From the NCBI GenBank assembly GCA_947172415.1, contig OX359202.1:6248899-6312898 (forward strand): a DNA stretch of 64,000 nt, read 5' to 3'. The translations under genes were made by a program, and so were the position numbers. Positions 43,925 through 57,562 of this stretch are shown here, piece after piece. Origin of the DNA: Chondrosia reniformis (lineage: Eukaryota > Porifera > Demospongiae > Chondrillida > Chondrillidae). Position 1 is the first letter of the stretch. Each line of letters opens with the position of its first letter. The notes under the pieces are model-generated. The model worked only from the letters and a program-made list of their open reading frames with translations. It was not told the DNA's origin and ran no database searches.

Positions 43925-46900
43925 ATGGAGCAAAGAGAAGGAGTACAATCTCCCCTGGGTGCACCCCACATGGGAATGGACTATTTCCCCGTGTTTGATT
44001 CTAGAATGGACGACAGCCCCAAGTTTAGATGCCACCTTGATCAGTGGAACGAGCGATCTAAAAAGGTACAAACTCGCAACCCAAGTAAGACAGACAATCA
44101 TGGCTTGCAGCCTTACCGTACTTTTAGTTTGAATCGTGTTTGAATGGCCTCAAAGAGAAGCTTGAGGATTACAGGAGAACGGGAGAGGATCATGGCAAAG
44201 CTGCCCGCGGTCTCATCGAGAATATGGAATACCTAGGAAATGCCCTGGACGCCGAGAAGGGCATGGAAGAAATAAGCGCGCCGGTGAAGCAAGTAAGCAG
44301 TTAAGATGGACCTTGTAGACCCAGTGCGTCCCCTCTCCGACCCACATTAATCCATAGGTCATGTGTGTATTCCTTTTGAAGATATTATTTCACATTTTAC
44401 TCTGAGGTCACTTAAGGGCTCAGTGACAATATAGCTCCAATTAAGCTTCACTTTGCAGTAAGTGTCTTAATTGTAGGGTTTCGGGATAATTAAGATGGCT
44501 TCTCTTAGCAGCTGCAAGTGTTTGTTGAAATGTGTAGACAAGCGAGATGTTGTGTGCATAAGAACCTAAATTGTGTAACACTAACTTTTAAAAGCACTTA
44601 ATGGCCTTTTAACTATAGTAAGCAACTTTCAATGCTAAATCCACACAGTGTGTGTTATAGAATATATTTGTGTGTGAAATCCCTGTAGTTCACTGAATGG
44701 AATGGGTGTAGTTAGATATCTAGTTTTGACAATTCAGTAAATTTTTACTTGAGAAAATGTGTCTTAACTACCAAATGTGGTCAAAAGTACTGTTTGTACA
44801 TTACTAAAATGGCAGTGTTTGCAAGATTGCACACATCATTGATTATAGGCTATTAAATAATAACAGAGCACAGATCAGATCAGATTTCAGCATGTAATCT
44901 GCCATGTTCTGATGGTCACAACACTTGATAAGTACAAGACAGTTTACACAGGCACCAACTAATGGTAAATGTGTATGTTTGTACAACTCAGGGACAGATG
45001 GGCTGTTTGCAAACATTGTGGTAAAGTGTATGAATGTGGACCTGTCAGAGCTGCTCTGTCAATTACATAATTGTGTAGGCCTTTTGTAGTTACAAGTTGT
45101 GTTTCATAGAACCTATTCTTATACTGGTGGAATATGTTGTAAGCCTCAAAGGTGGATCAATTCAGAACAACCCTTTGAATGCATTGTTTAACATGTTGTA
45201 CTGTGCTGTAGTCTATATAGGATGTATGTACTGTAGTCTATATAGGATGTATGTACTGTAGTCTATATAGGATGTATGAACTGTAGTCTATATAGGATGT
45301 ATGTACTGTAGTTAATTTCACACTTCTATAACTCAATTGGATGACTTTTGATTTCAATTGTTCTAGCTGTGATATGGTTGAGTGTTCTTTGCTTGTAACT
45401 TACTTATGGTTCTGAAACCTGCTGATTATTTAAGTTATAACGCTTGCAACTTAATAAGTGGCCTTTGAATTCAAATTTCATATTACTCAATTGAGCCAGG
45501 TAACTCATGTACCTATGTATGTGGTCTTCCCATTGACCTAATAATTGACAGTGTTTGACTATACAGTCTAAGACTGGTTCATTAGCAAAGGACATCTTTT
45601 GAAAAGGAAGTCTACTTGAATTGTTTAATGTATTTAGTGTCAGGCAACAGGTAAGGTCATAGTGAATATCCAAGTACACTGCTTCACTTTTCCTCATTGT
45701 AATAATTGTTTGAAACAGCAGAAATGATTCTTGTTTAAATTGAGTGTAGACCAACAGATTTCCTACAAGTGATACTTGGTTGCCATAGTGATGCCCAACA
45801 AGGTATACAGGCTGCTATGTATATACCTAATTAGGCTGTGCTAATTATTACTGAAGTTTCAAAGACCAAATGCCACATTTTGTTACTTTCTTTCAGGTTT
45901 TGCTATAAAGAAACATATTTTGAATAAAATTGAAAGTTTGTGTGTTATTGGCAATGGAAGATGTTGTTGGGTGGTAGCAGGCCCTCTGAATCATGAGATC
46001 AGATTCCGCTATATGAAAGTAAAGGACACACTTGTCAAAGGCTAGCTCATTACCCTTATAAGGAACTTCCTTAAAGTACCATGAACAAGCCTTTGACAGT
46101 ATCTCCTAATAGGCAGCTGTACCTGATATTAATTGGTCCATCTCTAATTACAGTCAGTACTTGATTGTCATAGAAACCACATAGGGTGGATCCCTGTAAT
46201 TAAATAGGTTGATAACACTAAGGAATATTTGAAGACAATTGTGGTTCATAACAGTACTCTAAAGATTAGGTCATCATGTGGTAACTAGGTAACTAGGTAT
46301 GTAGATAGATTCTTCATACAATATGATGAAGAGCTACAAGAATTGCTCTTAATTCTTCCCAAACCAAGTGTTTAGCATGCAGTGAAGTCCATTTGCAAAA
46401 TTCTTGACTCTGAATATGTATTTGCATTCACCAAAGGATAGTTACCCTCGTATCTTCTGTTTGAAAGGGGGAATCCCTGTAATAGCACCTACATGCGTAT
46501 ATACCATCTGCCCCTACTCAATTTTGCCACTGTAGCCAGACTGTGTCTGCAACTGTCAATTTCATGTCTTAGTTATACGTATGTCTTAGTTATACGTATG
46601 TCTTAGTTATACGTATGTCTTAGTTATACGTATGTCTTAGTTATACGTATGTCTTAGTTATACGTCTCAGGAAATCTGAGAAATACATATGTACTGTCTG
46701 AAGTGTGGTTGCTCTTAATTGTTTGGCTTCTGTATAATGTATGTACATACATATGTACGTAGGTTTCACTAGACGTCCATGTTTTTGTTTAGTTTACAGA
46801 AATACTGAATATGGTCTGGACGTACCACAAAGAATCCAACATGGGACAGGCGGAGATCTTGCAAGGCATCTTGGACGAGGTGTCAGACAATCTGGGACAC

Positions 46901-49900
46901 TTAACGGTATAGCATTACCATAATATATATATGTATGTACGCATGTACGCATGGGATGTATTGTAGTATTGTAATATGAGCCATGAATTTATATTCAAAT
47001 TTTATACACTTCTTATAAGGTACATACGTATGTGCGTATGTTACTTGTATGCTTAGGAGCTATATAATGAGGTGATATTGGCTAGGACAACCTTTCAGAC
47101 GGCAATGGAGAAGTTCTGTTCTTGTAAACAAAGTTACAAGACATCTGATGTTAGTGAAATGCATTTGTGGCATCTAATTCTTTTGACCCCTAACCCTCAA
47201 CTCAATACCCTCCTCCTTGAGTCTCCATCCACCTCATGACCCTTCACCTTTGACCCCTCACTGTAGCCAACTGGTTGGAGTAACCTTTGTGAGGTGACCT
47301 TACTGACCCGCACGGCTTATCACAAGGTTCTCTCACAGTACATGGTGGCACTCAGGGCTTCACACTCAACTAACATGGTTAGTAACTATGGCAACCATAA
47401 ACTGACATAGAGCAATTTAATCCATATCTACTGTTATATATCCATATGTACGTACGTATGTATTTAGTTGAAGTTTATGCAAAAGTTAATGGATTTTATG
47501 CTGGCTGAATTCTCTTACTTCAACTATTCCACTGGTGTAAGTAGATTTCAAGTGACTAGTCTTAATTGAACCGCTTGCTTGTGATATGAACCACATTTCT
47601 TTAGCTTTTTAAGAACATTGCGAATGGAGATTATTGGGACAAACTGTTTGCAAGAGTGAGAGATGAGAGAGGCACTTGTGTTGTGAGTTTTCTGTAGCTA
47701 TAGTGATTACCACACCACTTACGTATGTACGTACGTACCTTCATGTACTGAAGGGAACCAACTCTTAACACCAAATCTTGCGTCTTTCCAGGACAGCTTG
47801 AAGACCTATACCAGACTACAGAAACATGTTCAGAGAAAAACCCATAAAATGTACCTGGAGGACCGGGAGTTGAATGGTCTCATGGACGTAGATCCCCATT
47901 TGAGTGTATCCAGGATCAGCGATGCCCTCCAGAATGTCCTCTCGTCCTACCATCCCCTCGCCAACCAGGAGAAGAAGGCCTTTCTGCGACCACTTCAGCA
48001 AGTATTTCCCAACTATGATAAGGACCTCTTTGTCAAGGGAAAGTTGAAGAAAGCCAGATCAATGGTAAACAGCTTATGTACCTTTGTACACAATATACGT
48101 ACACATTGAAGACCTACATATCTACGTACGTACGTACATTTGTATATATACGTATATGCACATTGAAGACTTTATGTTTGTTTTAACTTTTTATTTTAAG
48201 CGACATAATTCTACATATTTATGTAATTCACCTTGGTACCATTTTCATTCTAATTTTGAAATAGGAATGGGAACTTGCACCTGAAGACGGTGAGCTTACA
48301 CCGTTATCTTACCAGAGCGAGGCAGATTTGGAGAAACGATCGCTGGAGGACTCTGAACTGGAGATGACCACGTATGACCAGAGACCTGGTGACACAGATG
48401 TGCTGGCTGCGCTAGACAAAGATGAAGCCCTGGACGATGATATTGGCATCAAACGTAGAAAGAGGGTGTTCACATTTGGTCGTAAGTACTCTCCCTTGGA
48501 GGCTAGACAGAAGGCGCTGGAAGAAACTGGTATATTGCCTGCCACACCTCCAATTGGGCGTACCTCCAGTGCCAATACTGTCCACAAATCCTCGAAATAC
48601 AGTCCCAAGGGAGCCAAAGGATTGCTGAAAAAGGCAAGAGGGTTTGTCGGTAACAAGAACAAGGCAACTGATCAGACAAACGGAGGTTGTCTGGATGAGC
48701 TAGGTGGCATTACGGAGATATCGGCTGACACAGTAGAGGAGGAGGATCTGGACGATGTGCTGTTGGAGGAACCACTGGAGCCAGTTCCTCCGTCCTGGAT
48801 TAAATACGGCTACATTATGGTGGGGGAAAAACCTGCTTCTGGTGGAAAGGTTAAATGGAGCCAACGTGTAAGTTTGTACGTATGTGTCATGTACGTACGT
48901 ACTGAGATACATAATTGTATTCATAGCCATGCATGAAAAAATTCAATTTGGTAACTGTACTATCATTATTCTTGCAGTACTGTGCGGTGGACAGTGAAAG
49001 GGGACAGCTGCTCCACCAAACAAGCGAGATGGAGAACCCAGAGAGGCTCTGTGATCTTCTCCTCTCTAATGCCAAACTGTGTTCCTCTGAGCACACTGAC
49101 AGGGACCACTGTGTTAGGGTGAGCTGATATACGTAGCTATGACCTCATGGCTGGCATGTTGGCTCCAGTGATAGGTGTGAAGACAGTATTGCGTCACATT
49201 AGCCAACTATGTTGGCTCCAGTGATAGGTGTGAAGACAGTATTGCGTCACATTAGCCAACTATTGTATTTCTCTTTACTGCATGATCAGATACTGTCCCC
49301 CAAGTCTGAGCACTTCATTCAAACACTCACACAGGAAGCAGCCAAGAGCTGGTTGGAGGCCATCAATGTAAGCTTTCAGATTAAATCAACGTGAACATTC
49401 ATCAACATACATACTGTAGTAGTTTGTAGTACATGTACGTACTGATGGAGAAGAAGAGAAGGAGAAGGAGAAAACTTTGTATCCTCATCCAAAGCTCTCA
49501 CTAGGTTTAGTTCCTTATAGCCTCTTTATCTTAAGTAAGTAAATGTAGCATGAAAGAAAAATGGTGTGTTAGATTATTTGTGTTGTGAGTCTGTTAATTA
49601 GTTTTGGTTCAATCTGTACAGCATGGTATTCACGATGCTTTGGGGAGCTCCTCACAGCAGCCAACTGTTCCAGATGCACACTTACGGATACTAGCTGTTC
49701 CAGGAAACTCAATGTGTGTTGACTGTCTTAGCAAGAGTAAGTCATTCCCATTTCAAGCTTAGTTTTGACAAATTGGTTTCAATTTGGGACCCTCATTAAT
49801 TTCCTAGTGATCCCTACCTTGCTGTACACTCAGTATACACATGCAGTACTACGTAGTTTACATACTAAATGTGCCCAAAAATGTATATTATTTATTTCAT

Positions 49901-50576
49901 ATCCCATCCTTATGTGCTGGGCAATGTCATGTGATAGTCAGCTGATGGTTGGACAACCTTTGTACGTATGTAGATGTAGAATGGGCAAGCATTAACATGG
50001 GGACTGCCCTTTGTATTCGCTGCTCTGGCGTGCACCGCAGTCTCGGAGTTCATGTGTCCAAGATTAGGTCTCTGCAGCTTGACATGTGGAGCATAGCGAC
50101 TGTGGAGGTACGTACGTGTGTGGGGGTGAATCATCTTGTGATGATTTAGCCATTAAAAGGGAATTGTTCAGCTTTGTCCATTATGCAACCTACTCTTGTG
50201 GTTACACAATTTATCCTGTACAAATTGTACAATTGCTGTACACAAGATAACAATAAAAACTTTGGAGTTACAAATTTGAAGACTTTTTTCTCTTCTACTC
50301 TCCCTGTTTAATGTTATGTCTTATAGGATAAGCTTTCTCCTCCATTTATTTAATAGTTTATGGAATCAGTTGGAAATACAAAGGCCAATTTAGTTTATGA
50401 AGCCAAATTAAAGGAAAGTTCTGTAGAAAGACCGCCAGCTGATGCTTCAAAGTAAGTTCTCCTATTCCCACCATCAGACGCAAGGTACCATTTTACTTTA
50501 TTTATATTATAGAGAAGAGAGAGCTGCTTTTATAAAGAAGAAGTACATCGATAAAGCCTTTTGTCCGAACAGTTAA
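43925..50576 (+). CDS. BAR-PH-ArfGAP protein (ACAP/ASAP-like, no ankyrins)
   Basis: Stimulates GTP hydrolysis by Arf small GTPases at curved membranes. Fifteen exons: 43925-44065, 44128-44292, 46793-46906, 47057-47149, 47267-47377, 47468-47536, 47605-47682, 47792-48064, 48265-48867, 48978-49118, 49290-49367, 49622-49736, 49974-50107, 50357-50451, 50513-50576, giving 757 residues. The order is a BAR-like helical N-terminus, an acidic/basic linker, PH ([12 protein letters not shown] to SWLEAI), and ArfGAP with a C-x2-C-x16-C-x2-C zinc finger ([26 protein letters not shown]) and the arginine finger in HRSLG. It stops soon after ArfGAP ([15 protein letters not shown]), without the ankyrin repeats of ACAP or the SH3 of ASAP. 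Intron 2 is 2.5 kb. Confidence 0.85.
45208..45312 (+). repeat. Minisatellite, about 25 bp, in ArfGAP intron 2
   Basis: Four to five copies of ACTGTAGTCTATATAGGATG plus a few bases. Another array lies at 46569. Confidence 0.85.
46562..46665 (+). repeat. 17-bp minisatellite in ArfGAP intron 2
   Basis: About six copies of GTCTTAGTTATACGTAT in tandem. Confidence 0.9.
49145..49262 (+). repeat. Tandem duplication in ArfGAP intron
   Basis: Two copies of about 58 bp, each with ATGTTGGCTCCAGTGATAGG and TATTGCGTCACATTAGCCAA. Confidence 0.9.
49440..49605 (-). repeat. Dispersed repeat family, copy G (ArfGAP intron)
   Basis: GGAGAAGAAGAGAAGGAG, TATCCTCATCCAAAGCTCTC, then TTTAGTTCCTTATAGCC and the ATGGTGTGTTAGA end shared with copy B. 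Confidence 0.8.
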
Positions 50577-50742
50577 TGCGTGAATATAGAGCTAATTATA
50601 AATATTTTAGTGAATTTTCATTTATATATAGTCACATTGTATGATTTCCTGTAAAATATATATTATGATTTTGGTTTGTCCCGCGCGAGGGTGGAGTGGA
50701 TAAAGTGAAACTGAAAGACTCTTACCAAAGAAGGGAAGCGTC

Positions 50743-53700
50743 ATGGGCGACACTGAAGATTCTGGTCCTTCTAGCACTGAACTGCCTAATTCCCAAGTGG
50801 AAATCATCGTAACTTCTCCCAATTCGGATCCGACAGTGGTACCTATCGAAGAACAGTTACTCAACCGATTTTCACACGACGGAAAAACAGAAGATGTTAG
50901 AAAATATTTAAGCGAACTAACTGAGGATGAATGTCCTTCGAAACTCCTACAGCGCGGAGGGCTGTTTGGCTATACGCCGCTTCACGAAGCGGCTTCCGAA
51001 GGACATTACGAAATAGTCGGCATGCTGATGGATCGCGGAGCGAACGCTGATCTCAAGACGAACAACGGTTATACCTGTCTACATTTAGCGGCTGCCGGTG
51101 GCCACAATGATTCCGCTAAAGTCCTCATTCAAAAGGGAGCCAACATCAAGTGTACGGACGAGTTTGGCAGAACTGCTCTCGAAAGTGCAGAAGTTGCTGC
51201 GAGGATGGATACCTTAAGAGTCATGTTATCAGCAGGTGCGTTTCTTGTTATCCCTATAATTTACTGAAGAGCCAATGAAATACACAACAAAATACCGAAA
51301 CCATGCACATGGGTGGAAGAATTATGCATGCATAAAAGTATAATAGATACGTATGCCATATATAACCTACCAGTATATATATATAAAGGCAATTACTGTG
51401 TACACTCTAGACATTGTATTTATTGCCTACATCACATGTAGGCATTTACATGTAATTGATTTTGTCTGGCAGGAGCTTGAATTTTGATTAGTTGATATTT
51501 TTGAGTTGAAGGGTCGTTGAATGCATGTTATCATCTCCATTATGAGTTATTCCCAAATTTATTTTTGTATGTGTTGCTGTGGCAGTAAACTGTTTTCATT
51601 CTGAATAATTTCAAATTGAGGTTTTCAGTCATAGAGACACACATATACATGTATATAGAAACTTGTGAATATACAATAAAAACCAAACTATAACAACAAA
51701 TGTCATATACACAAAATAATTCATCATTCTTCCTCTGTCTCTTATTAGCTGTGATTTGGGCAGCAGAAACAGATAATGGCAACTTAATAAAAGAGTTGCT
51801 AACTCGCTATTCACGCGATCATCTGGAGAAGGGCTGTCTCCAGAGGGCGCTACTCATTGCAGTCAAGGAGAGAGACAGCCCTGAGACCATTGCCAGAATC
51901 ATAATGAAGGGCAAGGACGGCAAGGATATATCTACTGAAGAAGCATTGAAGACCGCTGTTGATAATCACAAATTCAGAGCTAGAGGCATGTTGCTAATGC
52001 TAAAAGCTGTCAAAGAGAATAATCACGATCTAGTCTTGTATCTGTATGGAGTAAAGCGTTCCAAACCAAAATACAACTGGATCAGTGATGATGAATTTCC
52101 TTTAGTACAAGAGGTCTTCAAGCGAATGGAAATGCCCACACAGTTTGCCATCCAGCTAGATGGGAGTGATCAAGATAGTCGGGTTTATGGTGAGATACTG
52201 GTAAGAACGGGGGTTAATGAAAAGGAGAAAGTTGTCAAGTGGCAAGACTTGGGTATTAAGCGTATATTAACAGATTGGTTATCTCATATTCAGTGGGTAG
52301 AAAAAATTTATCTATCTCAAAACCGAATCAGATCCTTGTCTCAAGAAATGTCAAGATATCTTAGGAATGTCACTGAGGTTTACTTGGAGGACAATGAGAT
52401 GAGATCCATTCCACCTTCACTCCTGGAGCTCCCAAATCTCAAAAAACTAGATCTCTCACACAATCACATAAGTGTCTTACCAGAAATGCCTCAGTGGTCG
52501 CCAGAGTTGCAAGAACTGGATGTTTCACACAACAGAATCTCATCGTTACCCAAGAAAATTGAAGCCTTTCGTTTAAAAAAGCTAAACCTTGGCTACAATC
52601 AACTTGTCACTGGTCTGGAATGTTTAGGATCTTTAGAGAAGTTGCAATATCTGATTCTGGAGCAAAACACAGCCATTGAGAGACTACCTAAAGAAATGGG
52701 TCGCCTAGTTTTCCTCAAAGAATTAAATTTGGAGGGCCTGTCTAATCTGATTGATCCGCCTAGACTAATTGCCTCCAGTTTGAAAGACTGCAAGCGATTT
52801 CTGAGAGAGAGACTCAAGAACCAAAAACCTTACTACAGGATGAAGTTGATGATGGTTGGTCAGGCAGCCAGAGGCAAATCCACACTGGTAAAGAGACTAC
52901 AAAAGAAGCATTTCAAAGAAGCAGAGAATGAATCCACGGTTGGCATTGATGTGTCAAAGTGGAAACATGTACATGGCAGTCAAACTGTCAGGTTTGCCAT
53001 TTGGGATTTTGGAGGCCAAGAGGTTTACTATGCTACGCATCAATGCTTCTTGACTAAAAACTCCCTCTACCTACTCTTGTGGAAGATGACGGAAGGAAAA
53101 GATGGTGTCATGGAGTTGAAGCCATGGCTTGATAACATTGCCGCTCGAGTACCGGGGTCAAAGGTCATGGTTATTGGCACATTCTTTGATAAGCTCAGTG
53201 AAGAAGAAAAGAAGACAGATGCAAGAGAACTTCGTCAGGAAGTGAATAAACTACTTAATGGGTACCAGAAATACTTGCAAAGTAAGTCTAATGTAGTGAT
53301 GAATGATACCAGCCATAAATGCATACATATGTGTAATAGCATATGAATAGTCTAAATCACCATTCCCTACATGGTTAGGAAGCATAGAACTTAGGATGAA
53401 GATACTGATAGACTTATCTACTATTTATACAATAGTATTATAATAATATACATATGTTATGTATAATAGCATTTAACATAGTTTCTATTGTATTGTAGTT
53501 GGCCAGGTTTACTGTGTTGGTCTCCATGGCTCCAGGGAAAACCTTGATCAACTTCCTTCTGTCATTTACCAAGAGGCATCGACATACATTGAGCAAGACC
53601 ACTACTTGCGGAGTGTTCAGAATCCCAAGAAGCTCTTGGGTAGGCCCATACCAGAAAGTTATCATATTCTAGATCGCCATTTGCAAAAGATAGCCTCACA

Positions 53701-56700
53701 ATTCCCTTCTTCCGTTCTTGAGGCAAATGAGTACATTAGGACAGTGAGAGATCTGAAGCTGCCAGACCTTTACTCTGAAGAAGAGATTCATGATGCCACC
53801 ATTTTCCTGCATGACATGGGTACCCTTTTACACTTTGATGACCGCAAAAATAACTTGGATAACCTCTACTTCATCAATCCACAGTGGCTCTTCAAGGTCA
53901 TCTCATCAGTGGTGACAATAAAGGAGAAGAACCCATTTGTCAAGCACGGAATACTCTCGTTTCACTGCTTGCCAATCCTTTTCAAAAACCTGATATCTGA
54001 CAAGAATAGCCAGTTTCTAAATCAGCTGGCAGTGCTCTTTGACCGTTTTGAGATTGCTCTTCATTTGGATCACAGTAAGACAACACTACTGATACCTTCA
54101 ATGTTACCAACAGTACGACCACTTGGAGTGGGAAATCCCCCTGAAAAGCATTGTCTGCTAAGATATATAGTGTTTCCCAAAGGTGCAGTGGTTCCTCCCG
54201 GCTTCTGGAGTAGGTATTTAGCTCGAATTATGCACTCGGTTCCACAAGTGAAGTCCTTATTGGAGAGACACACTGATGATGGCCCAGATTTGTCAGAATC
54301 TGGTAGTCAATACATCAAATGTCCCACCTCACTAGATAGCAATAAGAGCCCCTCACAATCCCGTCCCATCAGTCCACTGCTCCCCATTTCAGAGCCCCAG
54401 CCTAACAGACAGAACTCTGCAAACATTAACTGTATCTCCACAGATGACCAGGAAGTGAGGTTTTGGAGGACTGGAATATTCTATAAGGACAGAGCCATCT
54501 TCTTCAGGGTTGAGGGTGAGATATTTAGTTCTGACCATTGTACTAGTTCCAGTTTAGTGAGTGCAACCTGTGAAGAGGTGTCTCAAACTTCCCACTGCAT
54601 TACAATCACAACCTTGCCAGGTACCGAGGGGCTTCAGATATGCGCTTACTTGACAGATCTCTGTGATAAACTGCTCTCGGAATGGTACCAAGGCTTTTTT
54701 CCTCACTGTGGTAAGAATTCAGTCCAACATCTCATTCCTTGTGTGAGATGTCTCTCTGAGAATAAAGTCAATCCAACCATTTTCTCCAAAGAAAAAATTG
54801 TTGAAAATATGGAGAAATCTGCAGAGAAAAAATCAAGATGTGGTATTCATGAGAATCAGCCCTGCACATGTGAAAAGTATCTCTCTGAAGGCAGCAGCCA
54901 TTCAACGGAGGAGGCTATCAAAAATTGTGAAGATCTGTCAAAACCAGCCAAATATGAGGTAATCTGTGAACATCATGGAAACTTGCCCATAATTGATGTG
55001 GCCCCTGATGTTCTACTGGGAGACCTCAATCCAAAATTTCTTCTTCAAACTTCAGATTTAGAATATTCCAAAGAACATCAACTAGGGAAAGGAGGATTTG
55101 GGATTGTTTATCGTGGAAAATGGAGAAATGATGACGTGGCAATCAAATTTTACAAGAAGGATCTGGAAACTGCATTACATGAGCTTCGCAATGAAGCTAC
55201 TATCCTACAGCGGTGCAGCCACCCAGCCTTAGCAGGAATGGTTGGTGTCTTTGCAAACCTTCAACAAAAGCCACCTGAGTTTGCTCTGGTATTGGAGCTG
55301 GCACCGGGAGGAGCCCTCAGCACTCCGCTGACCAAAAAGTCGCATCCATTACCTCGAATTTTATTCTACAGGATGGCAACCCAGATTTGTGTTGGTTTGG
55401 ATTTCCTTCACCACCAATCTTACATCTTTAGAGATTTGAAGGCGGGTAATATTCTACTTTGGTCCTTGAGGCTCAATAACGTTATCAATTGCAAGATTAC
55501 AGATTTTGGAATGACTACTTTGGCATCACCAGCAGGCGTGAAAACTCTTAGTGGTACCCCGGGCTTTAGTGCCCCAGAAGTGATAAGCAAGTTTCATCCG
55601 GCCTATGACCAGTCGGCCGACTCTTTCTCATTTGGGATGGTTCTATATCAAATGGTCGCAAGAAGAAATCCCTACACTGAATTGAAGGAAAAACACCAGA
55701 TTCATGCTGCAATAGACAAGAACCAGTGGCCTACACTTAAGGACGTTCCTGTTTCCAGAATTGGGCTTCCATACATGACACTGTTGATGAAGAAGTGCTG
55801 GGCCTTCAATCCAATTGACCGTCCATCAATGCACTATCTCTGTGGTCACCTGCGTAACCCGATCATCCAGCTGACCGTTGGTGTTCGGTCAATCATGAGT
55901 GTTCACTCACTCAGAAGTGCCACTTTTTGTTTTGAGGGAGTAGACAGTGAACCGAAAACCTATACCAGTATTCATGAGGAAGTCCCTACAATTGAATTGT
56001 GGGTGTGTTGTGACAGTGCAAAAGGAGCCGAACTGCAGATTTTCAATGGAGAGACATTGCATCATGTTCGGACATTCAAAATGGAGGGACAGAGGCAACT
56101 CTGCTGTATGACGTTCCATGGGGACTTCCTCTGGCTGGCTTCTCAAGATGGCTTATGTGATGGGAGTATAGATGTGTATACTGCCAGAGGAAAGTCCCTG
56201 GCTCACAACATCAAAACAAGTGACTGTTCTCCCTCCTGCATGATAGCAAGTAATGTGAGTGTCTTCATAGGCACCAATGAAGGATGTGTCTTCATGTTGG
56301 GAAATAACATGGGCAAGCAAGACAGAGTCCAGTTGAAGAACAGGCAGAAGTTTCTATCTTCTGAAAAGATAAATGGTCTCCTCCTGATCAAGGGTGAGCT
56401 GTGGGTCTCACATCAAAATTTCATCAGCATCTGCAGCAGTAACTCACTCAAGGAGAAGAAAAAACTTGTCCTTCCCCTTAAATCTCCTCACTGTATCGGT
56501 CAGGTTGCCCTGAGTACCGATGGAACTGTAGTCTGGGGTACACATCTATGGGGAATAACTGTGTCTGCTTGGTCAGTCCAGAATAAGAGGCCGCTGTTCA
56601 CTAGAGACCTTCATGAGGTTCTGAGGGAGAGCTATCCTGCTGCTCACAGTCAGAGTTGCATAATCACTGCCATGTGCCCTGTCCTGGATACTCTGTGGTG

Positions 56701-57379
56701 TGGAATTTCAACTGGGCACATCTTAATGTTTTCAAATATGGGCCATCCTTTACTCCTTCTGAAGCCATTTTCTGAGAGGATCAGATTTATAATTTTGTTG
56801 CCGACCGTGGGTCCATGTCGAAGTGAAAAGGGCATGGTACTGGTGGGAGCGAAAGGTTTCCAACAAATTGAAGGTCTCGAGCTCGATACAAAGATGAATG
56901 ATTTGTATGAGTATGAGGTCGTACAAAATGATAGAAATTTGATGACCACTGAAAAGTTGCATGAACCAACTGGAACACTGGTCCTGTTTGAAGCTGTAGA
57001 AGCCTATCATGCCAAACAGATGGGGATTCTTCATACTGGGAATGCATGGAGCTCACATGACAAACTTGCCGAGTACAATGAGCTAATGAAACTATACGAC
57101 CCAATGAAGTCTGACTATCCCGAACCTGAATTTCCAATTGATCTTGCGGAGCAGCAGATCAAGGAAGCCATACCAATTGAACCAGACACTTCTGGAGACT
57201 CGTTTTATGATCACAGCCAGGTCGGGTTGCCGTCTGAAGAACACTATTCTTCCATAAGTTCCAGTACTTCTCGATCTAGCCTTACCTGCGATCACACGAC
57301 AACTAGATGTGCCAAGAGTAGCAGCCGAGATTCTAGCTTGCAAAGTGACAATGATTCTGACCATGCTTTTTCAATTTGA
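50743..57379 (+). CDS. LRRK1-like ROCO protein kinase (ANK-LRR-ROC-COR-kinase-WD40)
   Basis: A large cytosolic ROCO-family kinase in which a Ras-like ROC domain and COR dimerisation domain regulate a Ser/Thr kinase. Three exons only: 50743-51235, 51749-53281, 53499-57379, giving 1968 residues. The order is ankyrin repeats near 75-165 (GYTPLHEAASEGHYEIV), LRRs near 345-500, ROC with P-loop GQAARGKST near 535 and WDFGGQEVYYATHQCFL, COR, kinase from about 1203 (LGKGGFGIVYRG; VAIKF lysine; FRDLKAGN; DFG; GTPGFSAPE), then a WD40-like region. FRD replaces HRD, and the sequence NILLWSL after it is like LRRK1. DFG is intact, whereas LRRK2 has DYG. Ankyrin plus LRR without a long armadillo region favours LRRK1 over LRRK2. 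Confidence 0.9.
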
Positions 57380-57562
57380 CATCATCATTTTATATTGTTT
57401 CCAGCACACAACTTCCATTTTATTTACAACACGTTATCCATGGGTATACTTTGTAAATATGCATGGATATGCATGTATATATGCATGAATTCTGAATGTT
57501 ATATATACAAATCAAAAAATATTATACCAGAAAATCATTGATGAGAGAACAAGTTTCCAAAA
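57380..57562. other. Convergent 3' UTRs, ROCO kinase/NALF-like
   Basis: 183 bp, AT-rich, with repeated ATATGCATG stretches. No gene is seen. Confidence 0.5.

Noticed and set aside
45404-45754. 116-codon minus-strand ORF in ArfGAP intron 2
   Set aside because: Isolated in an intron, no recognisable motif, no splice partners.
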